NCBI GenBank assembly: GCA_027924645.1
Contig: BSBN01000047.1
Location: forward strand, 7,812,001 to 7,876,000
DNA from: Cunninghamia lanceolata
Lineage: Eukaryota; Streptophyta; Pinopsida; Cupressales; Cupressaceae
Direction: 5' to 3'
Length of the DNA stretch: 64,000 nt
The notes below the pieces were generated by a model. It did not search any database. It was given only the letters and a program-made list of their open reading frames with translations, and was not told the DNA's origin. The position numbers and the translations under genes are program-made. Below are positions 56,908 through 64,000 of this stretch, one piece after another. Each line of letters opens with the position of its first letter. The first letter of the stretch is position 1.

Positions 56908-57687
56908 TGTTGCAAGTATGAGGTTATCCAGTGTTGTCATTGATGTCAACATACTCATATTGCATTGACAAGAAGGATTTGATGAGCTGTGTGCTGAGGA
57001 TATTGAGAAAATTAGTCTCAGTCAGGAACAGTGAAGAACAGTGATGAGAAGAAGGTAAATGTACTGTATAGGATGAGAACCGGAGGATGCGGATTAAAGG
57101 GTTAGTAGATATGAGTCTTGAGATGCTACAGTTAAGATTTCAGAGGTCCGCATGAAGATCTGAAGGAGTTGTGGCTGCCGGTATAGAACCGGGTCCGGCA
57201 AGTATCCGGAGGTGACAGAGGATCACAAAAAGGTCCGGTGAGGTCCGGAATTGTATTATCCTAATCTGCGGATTGGAAGGAGTGTTTGGGATGTCCTTGT
57301 GATGTATCATCCTGATTTGTGTATGATTTGGAGGTCCGGAAGTACCTCTTGCATTATGACAGTGGCGACAGACTGTGTTCTTAAAGTTCCGGATGAGGAA
57401 GACAAGAGATCCCAGTAAGCAGAGGAAGTGCGGATGTATCCGGACATTCAGACAGGCTTGTGAAGGTTCTTGGATCATGTTTAGGTTGTGTTGTTGGTCC
57501 ACATTGATGGTAGAGCCCGGAATTGAAGTTATTCTTCCGGATGAAGTTCTTGCTCTGTGTAGCCAACCGGATGAGTTGTTCATCCTACGAATGTTCTTGT
57601 GAAGGCCGACCGGATGTGTTATTCATCTTGCGGATACTCCTATGGTTGTTTGCCGACTTAGATGTTTGTTCCTAAGTCGATGTCTTG

Positions 57688-57695
57688 TATAAATA
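57688..57695 (+). promoter_or_regulatory. TATA box of the C2 LTR
   Basis: TATAAATA, about 780 bases into the LTR. The same is found at 63482-63489 in the 3' LTR. Confidence 0.7.
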
Positions 57696-58149
57696 ACGGT
57701 TTGTGAGTTCATTTCAGGGTGAGGTGTGAGGATGAGTATGGTATAGCGAAGAAACGTGCGAAAGGCAGAGCAGAGATTGTTGGGCTTAATTGGAACTGAT
57801 CCGGACATGATAGAGATGTCATTCTCCAGTTCAAGACTATGATTTTCATCACTTTGTAGACAGTGTGTCTCCTTGTAGGCAGTGGGCCTCTTTGTGAGCA
57901 GTGTGCTCGGGCAGTGAGCCCTTATTGGCATGTGCCATTCATTTTTCTTTATTCTTCTAACAGAGAATAATTCTTGGGTTAATCACCCCGTGGTTTTTCC
58001 CTTAACCGGGTTTTCCACGTCAAAATCTTGGTGTTCAATGTGTTGATGCTTATCTGCTCTTGTGTTTATGTATTATGCTTCCATGGATGATTATTTGATA
58101 TGCTGCTAACTAACACAGTGAGTTAAGTGTTTGAATGAGAAGAAGTTTT

Positions 58150-58186
58150 ATACAACTGATTCACCCCCCCCCCCTCTCAGTTGTAT
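58150..58186 (+). repeat. Hairpin with poly-C loop at the C2 LTR end
   Basis: atacaactga (58150-58159) and tcagttgtat (58177-58186) are perfect inverted repeats around ttc-a-C11-tc. The 3' LTR has the same stem with C8. It lies 15 bases before the LTR end, at the 3' side of U5. Confidence 0.85.
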
Positions 58187-58203
58187 GCCCTAGATCCAAC
58201 AAT

Positions 58204-58216
58204 TGGTATCAGAGCC
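58204..58216 (+). other. C2 primer binding site (tRNA-iMet)
   Basis: TGGTATCAGAGCC, two bases after the LTR. Confidence 0.92.
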
Positions 58217-58243
58217 AAGTTCCTCTGACAAAAGCTTAACCGC

Positions 58244-61200
58244 TTGAGGAGATCCAGGATGTCGTCATACAAGAAGGATAGTCCGAAGTTCGATGGAACC
58301 AACTTTACTCTCTGGAAAGGTCGCATGAAGTGTCACTTGGAATGCATTGGAAAAGCATATCTGGGTATGATTTCAAAACCATATGTACCTCCACAAGGTG
58401 GTCCGACAACTCTGAATGAAATCACAGAAGCTGAAAACAATCTGCGGACCAAGGAAGCTCTTCTAAGCGCATTGAATGACTCAGATCTCTCGAATGTCAT
58501 TGACCTACCAACTGCATATGAGATCCTAACTAAACTGGAACTTCTGTATGAAGGAGATGAGTTTGTCAAAAGTGCAAGGTTGCAAAGTCTGAAAGGGAAA
58601 TTTGAAAGATTGAAAATGAGAGATGATGAAAACATCACTACCTTTATACCAAGAGTAAATGAGCTGGTATGTGGAATCAGAAATGCTGGTGGAACTTTAG
58701 ATGAAAATGAGATTGTCTGCAAAATCCTAAGATCCCTTCCTGCTGCCTACAAAATCAAAGTTGCTGCCATTGATGAATTCAGAGCCCACACAACTGTCAC
58801 AAGAGAACAACTGGCTGGCAAACTAGCTGCATTTGAAATGACCGAGTTTGGAGATGATCCACCCAAGACTGAATCTGCTTTCAAAGCCAGTGCCTATGTG
58901 AAAGGCAAACAGAGATTTGATCCGGGTGAAAACTCATCAAGGAAAATGTCATGGTATGATCAAGCAAGAAGAGACATGGAAGAAGAAGAAGCAGAAACAG
59001 CTCAACTTGAAGCCCTCATTGCAAAAAGACTGCCAAGAGGATCCGGTAAGTATGAAGGAAAACTACCCTTTAAGTGTTTCAACTGCAATAAGATTGGTCA
59101 TTTTGCCTCAAGATGTTCGGAGAGATCTGCAAGATCTAATACTCACAGACAAAGGTTTCAAAAGAATTGCTATTATGTTCATGAAGAAGATGACAATGAA
59201 GGAGTAACAGATGATGAATCAGAACCAGGAAGCAAATCCGGAAATGAGTGGGTGTTTATAGCCATCAAGGAAGAAGATTCCATGCTCTCTGAATCTGTCA
59301 ATCACAAAGTTGTTGAAAAAGCCTTGGCTGCTCAAGTGGAAGAAAAGGATGATTGGGTTATTGACAGTGGATGTTCTCACCATATGACTGGTGACAAGAA
59401 TAAGTTCTTAGATTTGGAAAGATATGAAGGAGGAATGGTAAAGTTTGGTGACAATTCTGCTGGCAGAATCAGAGGTAGGGGAACTATTTCCTTTGATGGT
59501 AAGAGCAAAATAGGAAATGTACTGTATGTTGAAGGATTGAAGCACAATCTTCTCAGTGTTGGTCAGTTAGTGGACAAAGGCTATGATCTCTGGTTCAAGA
59601 ATGGAAAATGCAGAATCTTTACAAGCTCTGGAACTGAAATTGCATCCGGTACTCAAACAAGAGGTAACATCTTCCATCTGGTTGGTTCAAATAAAAGTTG
59701 TTTGTTTGTTCAAATTGATCAGAGTTGGTTATGGCATAGAAGAATGTGTCATGTAAATTTTGATAACATCATCAAAATAAGCAATACTCAGGCTGTGAGA
59801 GATCTTCCAAAGTTGATAAAACCTACAAATAGTGTGTGTAAAGAATGTCAGCTAGGCAAACAAAGCAGAGTCTCTTTTAAAAGCAAAGATCAGTCTTCTA
59901 CCGGATTATTGGAATTAGTACATACTGATCTATGTGGTCCGACAAGAATCAAGAGTCTGCAAGGTGATAGATATTTCATGTTGTTAATTGATGATCATTC
60001 CCGGATGATGTGGGTTACCTTTCTAAAAGAAAAATCAGAAGCTTTTGAGAAGTTCAAAATCTTCAAAGCTATGGTGGAGAATCAAACCGGATTGAAACTA
60101 AAGTGTCTAAGGTCTGATAGAGGTGGTGAATTTACATCTGGTGAATTCATTGACTTTTGTGAGAAACAGGGTATAAGGAGACAGTTGTCTGCTCCTAAGA
60201 CTCCACAGCAGAATGGAGTAGTTGAGAGAAAGAACCGGACCATCCAGGAAGCTGCTAGGACAATGATGTTGGAAGCAAATGTTCCTCAAATGTTTTGGAA
60301 AGAAGCTATCAGCACTGCAGTCTACACTCTCAATCGAGTTCAAATCAGAAACAACACCAGTAAGACCCCCTATGAACTCTGGTTTGGCATCACTCCTACT
60401 GTGAAATATTTCAGAGTATTTGGTAGCAAGTGTTATATTAAAAGAGATGAAGATCTAGGAAAGTTTGATGCTAGAAGTGATGAAGGAATTTTCTTGGGCT
60501 ACTCCACTCAAAGCAAAGCATACCGGTGTTACAATAAGAGATTGAGGAAGATGATAGAAAGCACCAATGTAAAGGTTGATGAAGGAATTGAGAAGCCTTC
60601 AAGATTTTATGAGTTTGATGAAGATGACCAAGACAGTGTTCAAGGACCTCAATCCTCTCCGGTGAGACAGAGTCAGCCTGATCCGGTAAATCAGGAAGAA
60701 GAGTTAGGTTTGAATGAGGCTGATCAAGAAACAGCAGTGCTGGATACTCCCAAAATTCCAAGGTATGTAAGACTGAATCACTTTGAAGATCAGATAATAG
60801 GTGACAGAAGCAAAGGTGTACAAACTAGAAGGAATATTGCTCAAGATCAGAATGAATGTTGTCTGATTTCAAAGATTGAACCTAAAACAATAAATGAAGC
60901 CTGCAATGATGAAAACTGGACCAAAGCAATGGAAGATGAACTGATGCAAATTGAGAAAAATCATACTTGGGATCTTGTTCCCAGACCTAGAGACAGGAAT
61001 GTAATTGGAACCAAGTGGGTCTTCCGGAACAAACTAAATGAAGCTGGTGAAGTAATCAGAAACAAAGCTAGATTGGTCTGCAAAGGCTACTCTCAAATAG
61101 AAGGAATTGACTTTGAAGAGACTTTTGCTCCGGTAGCAAGAATTGAAGCAGTCAGATTACTTCTTGCATTTGCTGCCTTCAAAGACTTCAAGGTATATCA

Positions 61201-62413
61201 GATGGATGTCAAGTCTGCCTTCCTAAATGGTGATCTGGAAGAAGAAGTCTACATTGAACAACCGGATGGATTTCAATTGTCTGATAATAATGATATGGTC
61301 TGCAAGTTGAAGAAAGCTTTGTATGGATTGAAGCAAGCCCCAAGAGCATGGTATGAAAGGTTGGATAAGCATCTTGTGCAGATTGGATTCAACAAAGGTA
61401 CTGCTGACAGTAACTTATATTTCAAAATTGATCATGAAAACATTCTGATTGTTGAAGTGTTTGTGGATGATATCATTTTTGGAGGAAGAGATAGTATGTG
61501 CAAAACTTTTGAAAATCAGATGAAAAGTGAGTTTGAAATGTCTATGCTTGGTGAAATGAATTTCTTCTTGGGTCTGCAAATTACTCAAACAAAAGAAGGG
61601 ATCTTCATTTCTCAGACCAAATATGTGAAAGAATTGTTAAAGAAATTTGGTATGGAAGACTCAAAGCCTATGAACACTCCTATGGCAACCGGATGTAAGT
61701 TAAGCAAAGATGATGATTCTCCAAAGGCAGATCAGACAAAGTATAGATCAATGATTGGTGGACTGTTGTATCTCACTCAAACTAGACCAGATATAATGCA
61801 GGCTGTTGGTCTTGTGGCAAGATTCCAGGCTGATCCTAGAGAATCTCATGTTATGGCAATCAAAAGAATTTTTAGATACTTGAAAGGAACAGTTGAGTAT
61901 GGTCTATGGTATCCTAGAGATCCGGATTTCTCTCTTCATGCTTACACAGATGCAGATTGGGCAGGAGATGTGGATGACCGGAAGAGAACTAGTGGTGGAG
62001 CATTCTTTTTGGGGAAGAGATTGGTTTCTTGGCTAAGCAAGAAACAAGATGCAATATCTCTGTCTACAACTGAAGCAGAATACATTGCAGCAGCAGGCAG
62101 TTGCACTCAAATCTTATGGATGAAGCAGATGCTAAGAGACATCAAAGTTGAATATGAGGAGCCTATCACAATTTTCTGTGATAATTCAAGTGCAATTAAT
62201 ATTTCCAAGAATCCGGTATTGCATTCTAAGACTAAGCACATATCTATCAAATTTCACTTTTTGAGAGAACAAGTAAACAAGGAAGAAGTCAGATTGGAGT
62301 ATGTTCCCTCCAAGGATCAGATTGCAGATATCTTTACAAAACCTCTTCCCAAGGACTCGTTTGAATATCTCCGGGAGAAGTTAGGGGTCATGGCCCCTCC
62401 GGTGATGAACTAA
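58244..62413 (+). CDS. C2 Copia gag-pol polyprotein, 1389 residues, intact
   Basis: Gag (UBN2-like) occupies about residues 6-230, starting [16 protein letters not shown]. The CCHC knuckle [14 protein letters not shown] starts at residue 278. Protease has [12 protein letters not shown] with Asp about 374. Integrase has the zinc-binding [10 protein letters not shown] ... CKECQLGK (His 498 on) and the core Asp 562, Asp 625, Glu 661 (D-62-D-35-E). RT starts near 930 ([19 protein letters not shown]) with VDDIIFG, Asp pair 1075-1076. RNase H has YTDADWAGD (Asp 1236) and STTEAEYIA (Glu 1277). It ends with the usual [12 protein letters not shown]. The start could be Met 58244 or Met 58259 (MSSYKKDSP); the second fits the family better. 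All catalytic residues I checked are present. Confidence 0.95.
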   Translation: MRRSRMSSYKKDSPKFDGTNFTLWKGRMKCHLECIGKAYLGMISKPYVPPQGGPTTLNEITEAENNLRTKEALLSALNDSDLSNVIDLPTAYEILTKLELLYEGDEFVKSARLQSLKGKFERLKMRDDENITTFIPRVNELVCGIRNAGGTLDENEIVCKILRSLPAAYKIKVAAIDEFRAHTTVTREQLAGKLAAFEMTEFGDDPPKTESAFKASAYVKGKQRFDPGENSSRKMSWYDQARRDMEEEEAETAQLEALIAKRLPRGSGKYEGKLPFKCFNCNKIGHFASRCSERSARSNTHRQRFQKNCYYVHEEDDNEGVTDDESEPGSKSGNEWVFIAIKEEDSMLSESVNHKVVEKALAAQVEEKDDWVIDSGCSHHMTGDKNKFLDLERYEGGMVKFGDNSAGRIRGRGTISFDGKSKIGNVLYVEGLKHNLLSVGQLVDKGYDLWFKNGKCRIFTSSGTEIASGTQTRGNIFHLVGSNKSCLFVQIDQSWLWHRRMCHVNFDNIIKISNTQAVRDLPKLIKPTNSVCKECQLGKQSRVSFKSKDQSSTGLLELVHTDLCGPTRIKSLQGDRYFMLLIDDHSRMMWVTFLKEKSEAFEKFKIFKAMVENQTGLKLKCLRSDRGGEFTSGEFIDFCEKQGIRRQLSAPKTPQQNGVVERKNRTIQEAARTMMLEANVPQMFWKEAISTAVYTLNRVQIRNNTSKTPYELWFGITPTVKYFRVFGSKCYIKRDEDLGKFDARSDEGIFLGYSTQSKAYRCYNKRLRKMIESTNVKVDEGIEKPSRFYEFDEDDQDSVQGPQSSPVRQSQPDPVNQEEELGLNEADQETAVLDTPKIPRYVRLNHFEDQIIGDRSKGVQTRRNIAQDQNECCLISKIEPKTINEACNDENWTKAMEDELMQIEKNHTWDLVPRPRDRNVIGTKWVFRNKLNEAGEVIRNKARLVCKGYSQIEGIDFEETFAPVARIEAVRLLLAFAAFKDFKVYQMDVKSAFLNGDLEEEVYIEQPDGFQLSDNNDMVCKLKKALYGLKQAPRAWYERLDKHLVQIGFNKGTADSNLYFKIDHENILIVEVFVDDIIFGGRDSMCKTFENQMKSEFEMSMLGEMNFFLGLQITQTKEGIFISQTKYVKELLKKFGMEDSKPMNTPMATGCKLSKDDDSPKADQTKYRSMIGGLLYLTQTRPDIMQAVGLVARFQADPRESHVMAIKRIFRYLKGTVEYGLWYPRDPDFSLHAYTDADWAGDVDDRKRTSGGAFFLGKRLVSWLSKKQDAISLSTTEAEYIAAAGSCTQILWMKQMLRDIKVEYEEPITIFCDNSSAINISKNPVLHSKTKHISIKFHFLREQVNKEEVRLEYVPSKDQIADIFTKPLPKDSFEYLREKLGVMAPPVMN

Positions 62414-62689
62414 GATGCACTGATGTGCATCAGTCCGGTGGCTATCACAGTCATATCTTGTGATCCAGACTAATGGGGAGCTGCAACTAAGGGGGAGCAG
62501 CTGGTATGATTCTGATGTATGAGAACTGCAAGTATGAGCCCTTTGCCATTGATGTCAAAGGGGGAGAGAAAACATGTGAAAAACAAGTGGTTGATGATCA
62601 AAGGGGGAGCAGTAAAGGAAGAGAAGACATATGAAAAGTTGAAGTTCTTGTCTTAATGGTTTTTCACATCATATGTTGCCATCAATGAC
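62414..62689 (+). other. C2 3' region with repeated purine tracts; no gene seen
   Basis: It holds extra AAGGGGGAG-type tracts near 62489, 62558 and 62600 before the true polypurine tract at 62690. No coding sequence. Confidence 0.75.
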
Positions 62690-62744
62690 AAAGGGGGAGA
62701 TTGTTGCAAGTATGAGGTTATCCAGTGTTGTCATTGATGTCAAC
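62675..62744 (+). repeat. Stem-loop across the C2 polypurine tract/LTR junction
   Basis: gttgccatcaatgacaa (62675-62691) pairs with ttgtcattgatgtcaac (62728-62744): 16 of 17 positions complementary. The 36-base loop contains the purine tract and the first 26 bases of the LTR. Confidence 0.85.
62690..62701 (+). other. C2 polypurine tract
   Basis: AAAGGGGGAGAT directly before TGTTGCAAG of the 3' LTR. Confidence 0.88.
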
Positions 62745-63992
62745 ATACTCATATTGCATTGACAAGAAGGATTTGATGAGTTGTGTGCTGAGGATATTGA
62801 GAAAATTAGTCTCAGTCAGGAACAGTGAAGAACAGTGATGAGAAGAAGGTAAATGTACTGTATAGGATGAGAACCGGAGGATGCGGATTAAAGGGTTAGT
62901 AGATATGAGTCTTGAGATGCTACAGTTAAGATTTCAGAGGTCCGCATGAAGATCTGAAGGAGTTGTGGCTGTCGGTATAGAACCGGGTCCGGCAAGTATC
63001 CGGAGGTGACAGAGGATCACAAAAAGGTCCGGTGAGGTCCGGAATTGTATTATCCTAATCTGCGGATTGGAAGGAGTGTTTGGGATGTCCTTGTGATGTA
63101 TCATCCTGATTTGTGTATGATTTGGAGGTCCGGAAGTACCTCTTGCATTATGACAGTGGCGACAGACTGTGTTCTTAAAGTTCCGGATGAGGAAGACAAG
63201 AGATCCCAGTAAGCAGAGGAAGTGCGGATGTATCTGGACATTCAGATAGGCTTGTGAAGGTTCTTGGATCATGTTTAGGTTGTGTTGTTGGTCCGCATTG
63301 ATGGTAGAGCCCGGAATTGAAGTTATTCTTCCGGATGAAGTTCTTGCTCTGTGTAGCCAACCGGATGAGTTGTTCATCCTGCGAATGTTCTTGTGAAGGC
63401 CGACCGGATGTGTTATTCATCTTGCAGATACTCCTATGGTTGTTTGCCGACTTAGATGTTTGTTCCTAAGTCGATGTCTTGTATAAATAACGGTTTGTGA
63501 GTTCATTTCAGGGTGAGGTGTGAGGATGAGTATGGTATAGCGAAGAAACGTGCGAAAGGCAGAGCAGAGATTGTTGGGCTTAATTGGAACTGATCCGGAC
63601 ATGATAGAGATGTCATTCTCCAGTTCAAGACTGTGATTTTCATCACTTTGTAGACAGTGTGTCTCCTTGTAGGCAGTGGGCCTCTTTGTGAGCAGTGTGC
63701 TCGGGCAGTGAGCCCTTATTGGCATGTGCCATTCATTTTTCTTTATTCTTCTAACAGAGAATAATTCTTGGGTTAATCACCCCGTGGTTTTTCCCTTAAC
63801 CGGGTTTTTCACGTCAAAATCTTGGTGTTCAATGTGTTGATGCTTATCTGCTCTTGTGTTTATGTATTATGCTTCCATGGATGATTATTTGATATGCTGC
63901 TAACTAACACAGTGAGTTAAGTGTTTGAATGAGAAGAAGTTTTATACAACTGATTCACCCCCCCCTCTCAGTTGTATGCCCTAGATCCAACA
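62702..63992 (+). repeat. C2 3' LTR
   Basis: 1291 bp, partner of 56908-58201. Confidence 0.95.
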
Positions 63993-63997
63993 TGAAC
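63993..63997. repeat. C2 target-site duplication, right
   Basis: TGAAC, identical to 56903-56907. The last bases of the window (63998-64000, taa) continue the G2 LTR, matching 39742-39744. Confidence 0.9.
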
Positions 63998-64000
63998 TAA

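Larger units (their letters stand above)
56908..58201 (+). repeat. C2 5' LTR
   Basis: TGTTGCAAGTATGAGG ... CCTAGATCCAACA, 1294 bp. Antisense ORFs here (57140-57583 and others) repeat exactly in the other LTR and are not genes. Confidence 0.95.
56908..63992 (+). mobile_element. C2: intact Ty1/Copia element, 7.1 kb
   Basis: LTRs of 1294 and 1291 bp (the difference is 11 versus 8 Cs in a C-run) with TGTTG/CAACA ends, perfect TGAAC duplication, tRNA-iMet primer site, intact 1389-codon gag-pol and a purine tract. I count about nine LTR substitutions (about 0.7%). The order protease, integrase, RT, RNase H defines Copia. The RNase H and C-terminal motifs look SIRE/Tork-like, but there is no room for an extra envelope-like ORF. 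Confidence 0.95.
39260..64000 (-). mobile_element. G2: Ty3/Gypsy element with 4.1-kb LTRs, interrupted by G3 and C2
   Basis: Direct LTR copies start TGTCATGCCC at 39260 and 56426. The inner boundary of the left LTR is set by a purine tract at 43381. A tRNA-iMet site adjoins the right LTR. Gag lies at 56329-54932, and protease, RT, RNase H and integrase at 46906-43393, on the minus strand. The integrase tail ([17 protein letters not shown]) resembles the end of chromovirus (Tekay/Del-like) polyproteins. Comparing the 482 bases of LTR present on both sides, I count about 30 differences (about 6%), so it is older than its two guests. The right end is outside the window. Confidence 0.85.

Noticed and set aside
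57140..57931. Minus-strand ORFs of 102-147 codons, found again at 62934-63725
   Set aside because: The duplication is simply the two C2 LTRs. The frames are antisense to the LTR and have no recognisable domain.
1..64000. Host protein-coding genes
   Set aside because: Every ORF with a recognisable domain belongs to a retrotransposon. The only host-type protein, the PMD gene, lies inside T1.

Overview
The window is repeat DNA from a large plant nuclear genome. It holds nested LTR retrotransposons, and I found no host gene, rRNA or tRNA gene outside them. Ty1/Copia and several Ty3/Gypsy lineages (chromoviruses and Tat-like elements), LTRs up to about 4.1 kb, plant-type primer sites (initiator tRNA-Met, tRNA-Lys) and the level of nesting fit a seed plant. 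A gymnosperm is my guess, not something the sequence proves.

Nesting map. (1) An old Copia, C1 (+), survives as an LTR fragment, primer site and gag at 23925-26297. (2) A decayed Tat-like element, T2 (-), entered the C1 LTR. Its LTR is 23099-23924, its gag/linker remnant 19420-21110, and its body continues as 1866-2102. (3) T2 was hit by an old chromovirus (1-1865, +, pol tail plus 3' LTR) and by a complete 16.7-kb Tat-lineage element, T1 (2103-18843, -), with a perfect 5-bp target duplication. (4) C1 was also hit at 26297 by a decayed Gypsy element, G4 (26298-39259, -). (5) The right LTR of G4 was hit at 39260 by a chromovirus-like Gypsy with 4.1-kb LTRs, G2 (39260 to beyond the window end, -). 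(6) G2 was hit twice: by an intact chromovirus, G3 (46907-54926, -), and by an intact Copia, C2 (56908-63992, +). Both have perfect 5-bp duplications and LTR pairs differing at only about 0.7% of positions by my count.

The most interesting part is T1. Besides gag (-) and one pol frame (-) broken by five stop codons, it carries on the opposite strand, between pol and the 3' LTR, what looks like a complete gene module: TATA box, short first exon, intron with consensus splice sites, and a long exon encoding a plant mobile domain (PMD, MAIN/MAIL-like) protein with an Arg-rich and Gln-rich tail. Arrays of 17-21-base units with a GCGCAT-like core sit upstream of gag and inside the PMD-gene intron, each in the same orientation relative to its own gene. 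A related array sits in the leader of T2.

G4 has an unusual pol order: an archaeal-type RNase H (aRH) lies upstream of reverse transcriptase, while the normal RNase H after RT seems to have lost its first catalytic Asp. In T1 the aRH lies after RT and RNase H, the usual Tat order. G4 also has a 323-bp tandem triplication inside integrase. C2 has two clear stem-loops, one enclosing the polypurine tract/LTR junction, and the G2 LTR has a perfect 31-bp GC-rich hairpin just downstream of its putative TATA box.

Only G3 (1582 codons) and C2 (1389 codons) keep uninterrupted gag-pol frames. Boundaries, target duplications and divergence counts were read by eye.
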